Assembly (NCBI RefSeq): GCF_002849855.1
Contig: NZ_CP018617.1
Span: 124,001-188,000 of the forward strand
Origin: Vibrio azureus
GTDB lineage: Bacteria > Pseudomonadota > Gammaproteobacteria > Enterobacterales > Vibrionaceae
DNA: 64,000 bases
Direction: 5' to 3'
The position numbers and the translations under genes are program-made. Shown piece by piece: positions 16,005 to 25,862 of this stretch; position 1 is the stretch's first letter; each line of letters begins with the position of its first letter. The notes beneath the pieces are model-generated. The model was not told the origin of the DNA and made no database searches. It saw nothing but the letters and a program-made list of their open reading frames with translations.

Positions 16005-17399
16005 ATGACTATAAATGTGAGTAATTCCATAAGCAATGAGGAAAGGCGCAGTCTATCTTTTTTTAGTCTGCAGAATCTCATTATTGTTGCTGATATTATA
16101 TTAGCATTCTGCTTATACAACTTTTTACCTCTCGAACAGCCAATCGTATTAGGTATCACCATGTTGGTGTTTATCGCGATCCTCTGGTTAACTGAAGCCG
16201 TTCACGTTACTGTAACCGCAATCCTTATCCCGATCATTGCGGTTTTAGCGGGTGTCTTTGATACGCCAACCGCGCTGAATAACTTTTCAAGCCCGATTGT
16301 CTTTCTATTTTTAGCTGGTTTTGCAATGGCTGCAGCTATGCAAGGGCAGGGGCTGGATAAGATTATTGCCAACCAAATCTTGGTCTTGTCTAGAGGAAAA
16401 ATGGCAGCGGCTACACTGTTTATGTTCGGTACAACCGCTGTCCTTTCTATGTGGATCAGTAATATCGCGACCACCGCCATTATGATGCCGATGGCGCTTG
16501 GTATGCTGAGTAAAGTTGATATTGAAAAAGAGCGAAGCACCTACACCTTCGTTTTACTCGGTATTGCTTACAGTGCCAGTATTGGTGGTATTGCTACGGT
16601 TGTTGGTTGCGCACCTAATGCGATTGCTGCATCTGCGGCGAAACTTGGATTTTCGGAGTGGTTCAGCTTCGGTGGTCCTACGGTCATGATGCTACTTCCT
16701 GCTGCCATTGTCCTACTTTACATTACGTTCAAGCCTAACCTTAATGATACGTTTGAGATCGATAACCAACCAGTAGAATGGAACCAAGGTAAATTGATCA
16801 CTGTTGGGATATTTTTGTTTACTGTTGTGAGCTGGATCTTCAGCAAGCCACTGAATGCGATGTTAGGTGATATTGCCAAGCTAGACACTATTATTGCGTT
16901 GATTGCTATTGTAGCGATTGTTATTACGCGTGTTGCAAGTTGGAAAGATATTGAAAAGACAGCGGACTGGGGAGTGTTATTACTGTTCGGTGGCGGTATT
17001 TGTCTGAGTAATGTGTTAAAAACAACTGGAACCAGTGCATTTTTAGCTAATTCTCTAAGTGAATTCGTGATGAACTTTGGTGTGATTGGGATGATAGTTA
17101 TGATCATCTCTTTTGTCGTTGTGTTAACTGAATTTGCGAGCAACACGGCTAGTGCTGCCTTGCTGATTCCTCTTTTTGGTGGGATCGCGGAGTCTCTAGG
17201 CTTGTCGCCAGTTGTGATGTCAGTTCTGATCGGTATTGCTGCTTCTTGTGCCTTCATGCTACCAGTTGCAACACCGCCTAATGCGATTGTTTACGGAACT
17301 GGTTTTATCAAACAAAATGAGATGATGCGGGTCGGTGCCATTGTGAATACGGTGGCGATAATGATCTTATCCGTTCTAGTGCTTAATATATGGATTTAA
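16005..17399 (+). CDS. Na+/dicarboxylate symporter of the DASS (VcINDY) family
   Basis: A 464-aa inner-membrane transporter clearly homologous to V. cholerae VcINDY, which imports C4-dicarboxylates such as succinate with Na+. Shared landmarks are [48 protein letters not shown] and [14 protein letters not shown] with the second SNT motif. The first SNT motif is SNI here (residues 152-154, [11 protein letters not shown]), and GSPPNAIAA of VcINDY is [12 protein letters not shown] 16005 is chosen because TAAGGA lies 8 nt before it; an ATG at 15957 is also in frame. The substrate may differ from VcINDY. Confidence 0.88.
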   Translation: MTINVSNSISNEERRSLSFFSLQNLIIVADIILAFCLYNFLPLEQPIVLGITMLVFIAILWLTEAVHVTVTAILIPIIAVLAGVFDTPTALNNFSSPIVFLFLAGFAMAAAMQGQGLDKIIANQILVLSRGKMAAATLFMFGTTAVLSMWISNIATTAIMMPMALGMLSKVDIEKERSTYTFVLLGIAYSASIGGIATVVGCAPNAIAASAAKLGFSEWFSFGGPTVMMLLPAAIVLLYITFKPNLNDTFEIDNQPVEWNQGKLITVGIFLFTVVSWIFSKPLNAMLGDIAKLDTIIALIAIVAIVITRVASWKDIEKTADWGVLLLFGGGICLSNVLKTTGTSAFLANSLSEFVMNFGVIGMIVMIISFVVVLTEFASNTASAALLIPLFGGIAESLGLSPVVMSVLIGIAASCAFMLPVATPPNAIVYGTGFIKQNEMMRVGAIVNTVAIMILSVLVLNIWI

Positions 17400-17450
17400 T
17401 TGTACAAATAAGATGGATGATTGATTAAATCTGATGACTGGAGATAAGAA

Positions 17451-17482
17451 AACCCCGTGCTCAAATAAGCACGGGGTTTTTA
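17451..17482. terminator. Terminator between the transporter gene and nagB
   Basis: A 10-bp stem AACCCCGTGC/GCACGGGGTT with T run. It serves the plus-strand transporter gene and probably also nagB. Confidence 0.88.
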
Positions 17483-17511
17483 GATAATCGATAACATTTC
17501 GCGGTTAAAGA

Positions 17512-18312
17512 TCAAAAGCCTTTGATGTTTTCTGCTTCCAGTTCAGAGAAGTACTTAACCGTTTTGACCTTCAGCTCTTGTTGTGATGGCTCGTCGCAAA
17601 CAATGACAGCTTTAGGGTGTAGTTGTAGAGCAGACACTGTCCAAAGATGGTTTACGCTACCTTCGACAGCAGCCTCAAGCGCTAGGGCTTTATTGTGTCC
17701 TGTCACGAGAATCATCACTTCTTCAGAGTCCAGTAGAGTGCCTACACCGATAGTAAGCGCATACTTAGGAACTTGGTTAATATCACCGTCAAAGAAGCGT
17801 GAGTTTGCAATGCGTGTGTCTTCTGTCAGGGTTTTGATTCGGGTGCGAGAAGACAGAGAAGAAGCCGGCTCGTTAAACGCGATATGGCCATCGTTACCGA
17901 CACCACCCATGAATAAGTTGATTTTACCGTAAGACTTTATTTTATCTTCGTAGCGTTTGCACTCAGCTTCATGATCTTCTGCATTACCGTTGAGCAAGTT
18001 GATGTTTGCTTCTTGGATATTTACGTGATTAAAGAAGTTGTTGTACATGAATGAACGGTAAGATTCTGGGTGATCTGCTGGGATACCAATGTACTCATCC
18101 ATGTTGAATGTCACTACGTGTTCAAAGCTGACTTTGCCTGCTTTGTATAACTCAATTAATGCATTGTATGTTGCTAGAGGAGTGCCACCAGTAGGTAAGC
18201 CTAGAACGAACGGCTTTTCAGCAGTTGGTTTGAAGTCATTGATACGCTTAGCGATATGTGCTGCTGCCCACTGGCCTACTTGTGCTGCTTGAGCTAACGG
18301 GATAAGTCTCAT
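17512..18312 (-). CDS. nagB: Glucosamine-6-phosphate deaminase NagB
   Basis: A 266-aa protein, the same length as E. coli NagB. The enzyme converts glucosamine-6-phosphate to fructose-6-phosphate and ammonia, the last step of chitin amino-sugar catabolism. Seen here: MRLIPL start, [13 protein letters not shown] substrate loop (about 37-49), [10 protein letters not shown] with the catalytic Asp (about 72), [14 protein letters not shown] (about 136-149) and the C-terminal [10 protein letters not shown]. It is monocistronic here, without nagA or nagE. It links functionally to the chitinase at 33766. Confidence 0.96.
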   Translation of the reverse strand: MRLIPLAQAAQVGQWAAAHIAKRINDFKPTAEKPFVLGLPTGGTPLATYNALIELYKAGKVSFEHVVTFNMDEYIGIPADHPESYRSFMYNNFFNHVNIQEANINLLNGNAEDHEAECKRYEDKIKSYGKINLFMGGVGNDGHIAFNEPASSLSSRTRIKTLTEDTRIANSRFFDGDINQVPKYALTIGVGTLLDSEEVMILVTGHNKALALEAAVEGSVNHLWTVSALQLHPKAVIVCDEPSQQELKVKTVKYFSELEAENIKGF

Positions 18313-18552
18313 TTTGTGCCCCTAGTTATGAAATGTATGATGTCCTGAAACATTAATTCGCATTATAAAATAAGTGACTGTGAACTGCTATTGTTTTAAG
18401 TCAAAATTTTACCTTTTCTTCGGACTTCGACTTTTTTCCGAGCAACAGCTTTTTAGGCCACTTATTTTCTGTCTAAATGGTAGACAAAAAGAGGATAGTT
18501 GAGCGATCAAGGTTTAGGGAGATATTGTTTAAATTTATCCTTGAAATTAAGT

Positions 18553-18602
18553 GTATACCCAAATGAACTCGCTCTGAATCGATCATCTTGAGGTCACTTA
18601 GC
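18553..18602. repeat. Interspersed palindromic repeat, copy 10 (full element)
   Basis: Arms TATACCCAAATGAACTCG and ATCTTGAGGTCACTTAG around CTCTGAATCGATC. The rest of the 18313-18698 gap is the nagB upstream region and the maoP terminator. Confidence 0.7.
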
Positions 18603-18646
18603 TGCACAAAAGAGACGTGTCAAAATCGGACTCGGTGAGGAGATAA

Positions 18647-18676
18647 AAAAAGCCCAAGAAACCTGAGCTTTTATTT
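18647..18676 (-). terminator. Terminator of maoP
   Basis: Minus strand AAGCTCAGG-TTT-CTTGGGCTT followed by a T run, 23 nt after the maoP stop; the stem includes two G-T pairs. Confidence 0.75.
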
Positions 18677-18698
18677 ATAAATCAGTTTTTATGAACTT

Positions 18699-19052
18699 TT
18701 AGCCTTCTTCGGTTAAGCTCTCTTCAGAGTAATCTTCAGCCGTTTCAGGTTTATTTCGTCCATTTAGCGTATGGAAGCGTTTACGGCCGCGTGCAAGTTG
18801 CACGTACTTTAGCCATGTACGTTCTAATTTGCTTTTTGCCTTTCCTGGGTTAACGAGGACCTTCACGAAGTGCTTTTCTTCGGAGTTTTCAGGGGTTAAT
18901 TCGCCAGACTCCAAGCCAAGCATTGTGTCCCCATAAATTGTTAGGATTTCCTCTTCTGAGAGAGTAAAATCGCCAGACTTTGCAAAGCCTCGTGGGAATT
19001 TGACGTTGTCGTAAAAACGTTTTTTGCCGTGACGGAATTCAGTGTCAGACAT
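18699..19052 (-). CDS. maoP: Macrodomain Ori protein MaoP (DUF413, YifE-like)
   Basis: A 117-aa protein of the DUF413 family. E. coli MaoP (YifE) acts with the maoS site to organise the Ori macrodomain. Matching parts are RFYDNVKFPRGFAKSGDFT near the N-terminus, TPENSEEKHFVKV and KRFHTLNGRNKP near the end. The gene is divergent from hdfR, the same neighbour as in E. coli, which supports both calls. A copy on a probable second chromosome would be interesting. Confidence 0.9.
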   Translation of the reverse strand: MSDTEFRHGKKRFYDNVKFPRGFAKSGDFTLSEEEILTIYGDTMLGLESGELTPENSEEKHFVKVLVNPGKAKSKLERTWLKYVQLARGRKRFHTLNGRNKPETAEDYSEESLTEEG

Positions 19053-19200
19053 ATCGTACAGCCTCTGTAACTATTAGTATTGAGTGTGAAGAACTATGGC
19101 GAAATTAGGCTTAAAATTTACAAAAGAGAAACAAAAAATTTTTGTCGTCATAATTTAAATTAATTGTTAATCTGGTTGCACAATAACCTGGAGATGGTTT

Positions 19201-20103
19201 ATGGATGTAAAGGTATTTCGGACATTTCTAGAGCTGGCAACGGTTCGGCACTTTGGAAAAGCAGCAGAAAATTTATACATTACACAAGCAGCGGTGAGTG
19301 CTCGTATTAAGCAATTAGAAAGTTACTTCGATACGCAATTGTTTATTCGTGATCGAAATAACATAAAATTGACCTCAGCAGGTGAGCGCTTAGTCAGTTA
19401 TGCAGAGGTCATGGTGTCTACTTTACATCAAGCTAAACTTGAATTGTCGCTTGAAGGGGGCAAAGCGCTGCAATTGACTATAGGCGGAACGCCAAATGTC
19501 TGGGATGCTTATCTACAAAACTGCCTCAGTGTTGTGACGGACTCTTTTGGAGGCTACGGGTTTATGGCGGAAGTAATGGGGCGTGAAATGCTAAGCCGTT
19601 GTCTTGTGGAGCGAACGTTGGATATGGCGTTTGCATTCGACCAAATCAAAGCAGATGAGCTCCATTGTAAGAAAGTGGCGGATGTTGTTTTAGTGCTCGT
19701 TTCCACGGAACCTGATTCATTACATACGGTTTTTAAGAAAAAGTACGTTTATGTTGATTGGGGGACACGTTTTGCTTCTGAGCATGCAGAGCGTCACTCA
19801 AAAGCCCCTACCCCTTTTCTACGTACATCAACAGCACGTATTGCACTCGACTTTATTTTGGAAAAAGGAGGCAGTGCGTATCTTCCGACTTCGTTGGTTG
19901 ATCCTTTTTTGGTCAGTGGGCAGTTGCACAAGGTCTCTGGTATTGAAAATTGGTACCGTCCGATTTATTTGAGTTATCGTAAAGCGAGTTCTTCGGTCGT
20001 CGCCATCTCACAAGTAGAGCAAATCGTGAAAGAGATCGACCCTCTGACGGCATTTAGTTTGCAGAGAATGGCTGATGTAACGCTTAACGACCCAATATCG
20101 TAA
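19201..20103 (+). CDS. hdfR: LysR-family regulator HdfR
   Basis: A 300-aa LysR-type regulator. The helix-turn-helix covers about residues 1-60 (TVRHFGKAAENLYITQAAVS) and a substrate-binding domain follows. Its N-terminus and its divergence from maoP match E. coli HdfR, which represses flhDC. The ATG has GGAG 8 nt upstream. The 148-bp gap to maoP likely holds shared control sites. Target genes in Vibrio may differ. Confidence 0.87.
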   Translation: MDVKVFRTFLELATVRHFGKAAENLYITQAAVSARIKQLESYFDTQLFIRDRNNIKLTSAGERLVSYAEVMVSTLHQAKLELSLEGGKALQLTIGGTPNVWDAYLQNCLSVVTDSFGGYGFMAEVMGREMLSRCLVERTLDMAFAFDQIKADELHCKKVADVVLVLVSTEPDSLHTVFKKKYVYVDWGTRFASEHAERHSKAPTPFLRTSTARIALDFILEKGGSAYLPTSLVDPFLVSGQLHKVSGIENWYRPIYLSYRKASSSVVAISQVEQIVKEIDPLTAFSLQRMADVTLNDPIS

Positions 20104-20187
20104 CCCGTTTCCGTAGTATGAAAAGTGAAGAAGAGACAAGGTAATCGCCTGTTTCTTCACTTTGTGATATCCAAAGCCAGTGTATCA

Positions 20188-20391
20188 CTAAAGGTTCATT
20201 AAGCTTTCAAGCGATTCTTCGATATCGTTATAAAAATAAGTGTGAATGTTGGTGCCATCGGTTGTGTTTATTTGAATTTCTGAGATCTGGTTATCGCAAT
20301 CGTGCTCAAGGACACAAATCGAGTGCTCTACCGACTGGCTGGTGATGACTTTTTTATTTTTTAAAACAATGATGCATGTGTGTAAATCCAT
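20188..20391 (-). CDS. Small hypothetical protein
   Basis: A 67-aa protein starting MDLHTCIIVLKNKKVI at ATG 20391, which has AAGGGAAAG just before it; the frame stays open upstream to 20448. It has three Cys and an acidic C-terminus (YNDIEESLESLMNL). No family recognised. It is convergent with hdfR and divergent from the alkA-type gene. Confidence 0.6.
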   Translation of the reverse strand: MDLHTCIIVLKNKKVITSQSVEHSICVLEHDCDNQISEIQINTTDGTNIHTYFYNDIEESLESLMNL

Positions 20392-20650
20392 TACTTTCCC
20401 TTTATTGGCCCTAGCAAGCTGATCACTTGCAACAAATTTAGTGCACAAACAATCGAGTGCAAAAAATTATTCCTTTTCAGTTCCGAAAATGACTATATCG
20501 CAGCAATATTAAACCGTAGAATCATTGTTAGCGTATCTAGTCGGTTCGAACATTTCACTCCAATGTTATTGATTTGAGGTTATTTGAGTGTGAAGTTAAG
20601 TTGTTAATTTTATAACTTTTTATCTACTTATATACAGGAGGGATTATATA

Positions 20651-22018
20651 ATGTTTATCCATCCTCATACATCCCTGACATTTGAGCAATGTCAAAAAGC
20701 AAGAATGTCAAGAGACGGTCGCTTTGATGGTTACTTTTACATTGCTGTGAAAACAACGGGTATTTTTTGTCGCCCTATCTGTCCGGCAAATTTACCTCAA
20801 GAAAAAAATGTAGAATACTTTATTGATAAAAATCAGGCTTTAAAAGCGGGGTATCGTCCGTGTTTACGTTGCCGTCCAGACAGTGCACCGGGATCATGGG
20901 CTTGGAAAGGGACCGAAACCACGTTTCAGCGCGCACTGGGAATGATTGAACGTGGTGAACTCTATCAAGGCTCCTTGATTGGGCTTTCTGCGCGCTTAGG
21001 TATCACCGATCGCTACTTAAGAAAGTTGTTCGATAAATATTTGGGGATGTCCCCAAAGCAATATGCACAATACCAGCAATTATTATTTGCTAAGCAACTC
21101 TTACATACGAGCACGATGACCATTACCGAGATTGGTTTTGCTGCAGGTTTTAATAGCACAAGGCGTTTTAACGATGCGTTTCAAAAAAAGCTTAAGTTGA
21201 CCCCCTCACAAGTAAAAAGAAGGAAGTTTTTTAATATGGCCACTCATCAGCTAGCGTTACCTTATAAAGGACAATTAAACTGGCAACATATGCTGGCATT
21301 TTATCAAGTACGTGCCATTGATGGAGTTGAACGAGTTACTCAAGAAAGCTACCAGAGACACATAATGATCGATGATTGTTGTGCTTATTTTGAGGTTAAG
21401 CAAGGCGATGGTCAGCTTGAAATGTCGTTTGACATTGAAGATATGACTAAGTTGCAATACTTAGTATCAGCGGTGCGGAGAATGTTTGATTTAGATACTG
21501 ATATAAAGCATGTTGAAGAGCACTTAGCGCATGTTGACCAACAGCTTGTCTCAGTTCCTGGGTTGCGTATTCCAGGTGTTTGGAATACTTGGGAGGCGGG
21601 GGTTCGGGCGATTCTAGGCCAACAGGTATCAGTCAAAGCGGCAATAGGGCAACTGAACTTGTTAGCGAGTACCTTGTGTGAAGATGAGCAGAAACGTTAC
21701 TTTCCAACGCCTGAAATGATTGCCCAAGCTGATGTGAGTTTTTTGCGTATACCACAAAGTCGTAAAGACACGTTGGTGCGTTTTGCTCACTATATGCTTG
21801 AAAACCCAGACTCTAACCCTGAGCAATGGCTTGAGCTGAAAGGAATTGGACCTTGGACGGTGAGTTATGCAATATTACGTGGTCAATCCCAGCCTGATTG
21901 CTTTTTAGACAAGGACTTAATGATAAAAAAAGCCATGCAAATGAAGCCTTCGATTAATGCTAACAACGTTTCCCCTTGGGGAAGCTACGCTACATTTCAC
22001 TTATGGAATCAATCATGA
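20651..22018 (+). CDS. Ada zinc domain / AraC HTH / AlkA glycosylase fusion
   Basis: A 455-aa alkylation-repair protein. The N-terminal Ada-type Zn domain (about 1-75) has the cysteines of FCRPICPA and CLRCRP; the first is the methyl acceptor in Ada. An AraC helix-turn-helix follows (about 85-190, TITEIGFAAGFNSTRRFNDAF). The AlkA N-domain and HhH-GPD glycosylase follow, with LKGIGPWTVSYAILRGQ and the catalytic Asp in PDCFLDKDL. It should sense methyl damage, act as a regulator and excise alkylated bases. A strong CAGGAGGG site precedes the ATG. Its stop overlaps ogt (ATGA). Confidence 0.9.
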   Translation: MFIHPHTSLTFEQCQKARMSRDGRFDGYFYIAVKTTGIFCRPICPANLPQEKNVEYFIDKNQALKAGYRPCLRCRPDSAPGSWAWKGTETTFQRALGMIERGELYQGSLIGLSARLGITDRYLRKLFDKYLGMSPKQYAQYQQLLFAKQLLHTSTMTITEIGFAAGFNSTRRFNDAFQKKLKLTPSQVKRRKFFNMATHQLALPYKGQLNWQHMLAFYQVRAIDGVERVTQESYQRHIMIDDCCAYFEVKQGDGQLEMSFDIEDMTKLQYLVSAVRRMFDLDTDIKHVEEHLAHVDQQLVSVPGLRIPGVWNTWEAGVRAILGQQVSVKAAIGQLNLLASTLCEDEQKRYFPTPEMIAQADVSFLRIPQSRKDTLVRFAHYMLENPDSNPEQWLELKGIGPWTVSYAILRGQSQPDCFLDKDLMIKKAMQMKPSINANNVSPWGSYATFHLWNQS

Positions 22019-22509
22019 ACACATATTTTAGTGAGATGAAAAGCTCATTAGGTAACATTACGTTGCAAGCTAATGAACAAGGTTTATTGGGTATTTGGTT
22101 CGAAACATGTACAACAAAGCCGCTCAATTTGGGTCAGTACGATCCATCTCATCCGATACTGAGTCGGGCGGTCAATGAGTTAAATGAGTACTTTTCGGGT
22201 TTGCGTACCCAATTTGATTTGCCTTTGGCAGCAACAGGGACTGAGTTTCAACATCAAGTATGGCGAGCTTTAGTGGCCATTCCTTATGGAGAAACATGGA
22301 CCTATCAAGACTTGGCGAACGAAATTGGTAACCCTAATGCTGTCCGAGCTGTCGGTTTAGCAAATGGTAAAAATCCCCTGTCTATTGTTGTACCTTGTCA
22401 TCGTGTGATTGGAAAGAATGGCAAACTTACAGGGTATGCTGGTGGAGTAGAACGTAAGCAAGCTTTACTCACTCTGGAGGCTGAGACGTTGATGAAAAAT
22501 GTACAGTGA
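22015..22509 (+). CDS. ogt: Methylated-DNA--protein-cysteine methyltransferase Ogt
   Basis: A 164-aa suicide repair protein that takes O6-methyl from guanine onto Cys. The active site is IVVPCHRVIG (Cys at about 131), preceded by GNPNAVRAVGLANGKNP. The start is placed at 22015, where ATGA overlaps the stop of the Ada/AlkA gene, implying translational coupling; ATG 22003 is an alternative. The pair forms an adaptive-response-like operon. Confidence 0.92.
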   Translation: MNTYFSEMKSSLGNITLQANEQGLLGIWFETCTTKPLNLGQYDPSHPILSRAVNELNEYFSGLRTQFDLPLAATGTEFQHQVWRALVAIPYGETWTYQDLANEIGNPNAVRAVGLANGKNPLSIVVPCHRVIGKNGKLTGYAGGVERKQALLTLEAETLMKNVQ

Positions 22510-22575
22510 GTGATGAGCTAATCACATCACTCACTGCTAGGTAATAAAGTTTTAACTCTGGATTTTAATCAATAC

Positions 22576-22612
22576 AGCTTGCTGCTTCTGGGCTTGTGAT
22601 GAGCAGCAAGCT
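22576..22612. terminator. Inverted repeat between convergent ogt and nhaD
   Basis: A perfect 11-bp stem, AGCTTGCTGCT/AGCAGCAAGCT, with a 15-nt loop. There is no T run on either strand, so termination is only likely, not shown. Confidence 0.5.
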
Positions 22613-22618
22613 CTATGG

Positions 22619-24049
22619 CTAAGTAAATAGGTGCCCGTTTAACCATAAATGCGCAACGATGCTGACGGCATACCCCAATGCAATCACGGGTGCCCATCTC
22701 AGGTGGCCGAAAAAGGTGTACTGACCATGAGCCGCGCCCATCAACGCAACCCCAGCCGCAGAGCCAATAGATAATAAACTTCCCCCAACGCCTGCTGTTA
22801 AAGTCACGAGTAACCAGTTCCCCATCGACATGGTTGGATCCATGGTTAGAACAGCAAACATCACCGGAATATTATCGACAATAGCAGAGAGAATTCCTAC
22901 CATGACGTTAGCCCAAACAGGGTGCCATTCTGTGTACATCACATTAGAAACCAGCTCAAGATAGCCAAGCAAGCTGAGGCCGCCGACGCACATCACGACG
23001 CCGTAGAAGAAAAGTAGGGTATCCCATTCGGCATGCGAGACGCGGCGGAAAACATCAAAGGGAACCACGGAGCCTAATCGTTTCAGCGCACTATCGTCGC
23101 CATTGGCTATTGCAACAGCGGCTTTCTTTGCCAGTGAGTGCTTGAGAGTTTTGCGCAGAAAGTAGCCAAAAAATTGTAAGTAAGCCAAGCCCATCATCAT
23201 GCCGATAACGGGTGGGAAGTGTAAAACAGCGTGGAAGGCTACTGCAGTGGCAATCGTAATAATAAATAGAGCCACAATGCGTCTTGCTCCACGTTTCATT
23301 TCAACGTGCTCATGCATGATATCTGGCTTAGTGTTTGGAACAAACATCGACATGATCATTGCAGGAATAATGTAATTGAGTAAAGAAGGGATAAATAGAG
23401 GTAAAAACTCAATAAAGTTGACGTGGCCCGCTTGCCAAACCATCAGTGTCGTAATGTCACCAAAAGGACTAAAAGCACCACCTGCGTTGGCAGCAATAAC
23501 AATATTAATGCAGGCTAAATTGACGAAGCGAGGGTTATTGCCAGAGACTTTCATGACAACGGCACACATTAGAAGGGCCGTCGTTAGGTTATCAGCAATG
23601 GGGGAAATGACAAAAGCCAGAGCACCGGTTAACCAAAAGAGTGACTTAAAATTGAATCCTTTACCGACCATCCAAGCTTGTAAAGCATCAAACAGCCTTC
23701 TCTCTTCCATGGCATTGATATAGGTCATGGCAACCAATAGGAACAACAGCAGTTCAGCATATTCAAGAAGATTATGTTCGAGAGCTGCTTGTGCAATAGC
23801 GGTTTGGTTGTGCTGAGCGAACGTATAACCAATAAGAATCCAAATTAATCCAGCCGCTAATAAAACCGGCTTAGACTTACGCATTTGTAAGTATTCTTCT
23901 AACATCACCAAGAGGTAGGCAATGGTAAAAAAAGCGAGTGCGGCGTAGCCGACGGTTGAGTTTACTAAGTTGAGGTCACTGTTTGTTGCAGCTACGCTCG
24001 CACTTGAAAAAAGCACGCAAAACAGAGCGGCAAAAAAATAGAGTGGCAT
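22619..24049 (-). CDS. nhaD: Na+/H+ antiporter NhaD
   Basis: A 476-aa inner-membrane protein of the NhaD family, which exchanges Na+ or Li+ for H+ and matters for salt and alkaline tolerance in Vibrio. It has about 12 hydrophobic segments. Landmarks are LEYAELLLFLLVAMTYINAM, SPIADNLTTALLMCAV, GGAFSPFGDITTLMVWQAG and DNIPVMFAVLTMDPTMSMGNW. The length is that of V. cholerae NhaD. It is monocistronic. Confidence 0.92.
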   Translation of the reverse strand: MPLYFFAALFCVLFSSASVAATNSDLNLVNSTVGYAALAFFTIAYLLVMLEEYLQMRKSKPVLLAAGLIWILIGYTFAQHNQTAIAQAALEHNLLEYAELLLFLLVAMTYINAMEERRLFDALQAWMVGKGFNFKSLFWLTGALAFVISPIADNLTTALLMCAVVMKVSGNNPRFVNLACINIVIAANAGGAFSPFGDITTLMVWQAGHVNFIEFLPLFIPSLLNYIIPAMIMSMFVPNTKPDIMHEHVEMKRGARRIVALFIITIATAVAFHAVLHFPPVIGMMMGLAYLQFFGYFLRKTLKHSLAKKAAVAIANGDDSALKRLGSVVPFDVFRRVSHAEWDTLLFFYGVVMCVGGLSLLGYLELVSNVMYTEWHPVWANVMVGILSAIVDNIPVMFAVLTMDPTMSMGNWLLVTLTAGVGGSLLSIGSAAGVALMGAAHGQYTFFGHLRWAPVIALGYAVSIVAHLWLNGHLFT

Positions 24050-24302
24050 CGGTACTTCCCTCTTGTTGGATTGGAAAAGAGTCGTTTGAATGATGAGTAA
24101 ATAGGGTGATTGGGACCTAAAAAAGCCCGAAGGGATCTTAGTGGAACTCAGCAGAATTTGTTGTGAGTGGCTGCAACCGATTAGGCCATTAAAATGATAA
24201 TTTTAACGAGTGAGAGGTAAGTCTCACTTATAATTCAGTACCTTGATGACACTGGGTACAAGAATAATGTGCAGAGAAGTATTTTCTGAAGAAGGACTGA
24301 GT

Positions 24303-24336
24303 GCCTAAAGATGCCGAGGACTAAGCATCTTTAGGC
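24303..24336. other. Perfect 12-bp palindrome
   Basis: GCCTAAAGATGC and GCATCTTTAGGC with a 10-nt loop, in the 24050-24423 gap behind nhaD's start and downstream of the acyltransferase gene. There is no T run next to it. It may be a hairpin in a transcript or a protein site. Nothing else is seen in the gap. Confidence 0.6.
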
Positions 24337-24423
24337 GCTCTGGTGATAACACAACACCTTGCCTCTGAGTTTGTGTCGCTAAAGGCAATTGATTGAAAGG
24401 CAAAATAGGACTGCTTAGCCTTT

Positions 24424-25449
24424 TTAGCGAAGTAACCAAGCTTTAAATGGTGTTTTTTCTATCCCAATGATCAATAAACTACTAACAACTAAGGTTGCTG
24501 GATAAAGAAAGATATCTCGCTCGAACCCTTGGAAATTGAGGAATCGTACAATGTTGCTCAAGGTAATAATAACTAATAAGTGACACACATAGAGCCCTAA
24601 TATCCTTGATGACCACTTATAAACCCATGGCATATTTCCCCAATTGGGGTGAGTCAGAAGCCACATAAATGCCCCCAACGCCCAAATTGCGGTGCCAAAT
24701 AAATAATCATGGGAGTTAAACGCAATTCCATATCCCATCAATGAGTAAGCTTCAGCAAAATGTAAGCTGAGCCCTGCGAAAAGTACAGCAAGGATCGTGT
24801 AGCGAGACCACTGCCACTGAGCTTGCCTAGCTAAATAGCCTAAAGCAACCAAAAGAGTACTAAAAAACGGACCGTTACGAGTCAGGAATGGGCTGGGTAG
24901 GTCAGTAAGAGTGAGATAACTGCCTGCTAATACTCCGTAAAAATACAGTAACAAGGCGACGGGTAAGATAAGTGCATCTAATTTGACACGCACAAGAAAA
25001 GCAATTAGCGCGACAGCTATGACTAACGCAGGGATGAACCATAAGTGCACCAACCCACCTTCTAATAGGGAATTGATGGGGCTTAATGCGAGCTTGGACC
25101 AGTAGGCTTGTCGTTCAGCGAAATAGCCCACTTTAGAGACGTTTGACCAATTAAACGGCATCAGCAAAGAGAAGGCGCTCCATATCAACCAAATACGCAT
25201 CAAGGGTTGAGCATAGCTTCTTAATGTCGCAAAAGGTGTCGTGCTTAATTTGGGTTGAATTAAATAGCCAGAAATAAGAAAAAAGAGGGGAACGGCAAAT
25301 CGTGCCGACTGGTTAATGACATAGCCTACCCAAGGCAATTCATTCCAATGCCAGTACGTCAAAGCCATTTGGCAGTGCAGGCCGATAATGGCAAACATAG
25401 CGATAATACGAGCAAATTCTAAACTGGCAATTTTGTGTGTTGTTGCCAT
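24424..25449 (-). CDS. Acyltransferase 3 family membrane protein
   Basis: A 341-aa protein with about ten membrane segments. The acyltransferase-3 signature is at the N-terminus: SLEFARIIAMFAIIGLHC with the conserved Arg and His, then RFAVPLFFLISGYL. Such proteins move acyl groups, often acetyl, onto cell-surface sugars. No glycan genes flank it, so the substrate is unknown. Confidence 0.88.
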   Translation of the reverse strand: MATTHKIASLEFARIIAMFAIIGLHCQMALTYWHWNELPWVGYVINQSARFAVPLFFLISGYLIQPKLSTTPFATLRSYAQPLMRIWLIWSAFSLLMPFNWSNVSKVGYFAERQAYWSKLALSPINSLLEGGLVHLWFIPALVIAVALIAFLVRVKLDALILPVALLLYFYGVLAGSYLTLTDLPSPFLTRNGPFFSTLLVALGYLARQAQWQWSRYTILAVLFAGLSLHFAEAYSLMGYGIAFNSHDYLFGTAIWALGAFMWLLTHPNWGNMPWVYKWSSRILGLYVCHLLVIITLSNIVRFLNFQGFERDIFLYPATLVVSSLLIIGIEKTPFKAWLLR

Positions 25450-25659
25450 AGCGTTACCTAAATAAGTGGAAAAATTGCGGTCAATCTAGCAGCTACAGCG
25501 AAGCGTTTACTGGTGTTAAATCAAGCAAATGATGAATAACATTGAACCAATAACCAAAGTTAGAGTTGATGCAAGGTTTGAAAAGGCATTCAGTCAGTTC
25601 ACTGATTCGTAGGTTCTATCAAAATTGGATTGGCAAGACTTTCTCCTACATCAAGGTAG

Positions 25660-25698
25660 TTCCGCTGAATACAGTATCTTGAGGTTACTTGGGTATAA
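25660..25698. repeat. Interspersed palindromic repeat, copy 11
   Basis: TTCCGCTGAATACAGTATC then TTGAGGTTACTTGGGTATA. The rest of the 25450-25862 gap shows no gene. Confidence 0.7.
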
Positions 25699-25862
25699 AT
25701 ACACAGATTATCAATTGAAGACGAAGTGGAAAGAAGGCATTATGGAGTGAGAAGTTGATCACTCTTTCTGGTGTCCGATTTGTATGAAAGAATCAGATTA
25801 ACCCATTGAAACAGTTCAACGGATAAAAAGTTAAGCATGGTGCTGATCATTAAGGAAATCAC

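Noticed and set aside
16202..17257. Long minus-strand frames inside the INDY-type transporter gene
   Set aside because: The plus frame is a clear homologue of VcINDY; the minus frames are antisense shadows.
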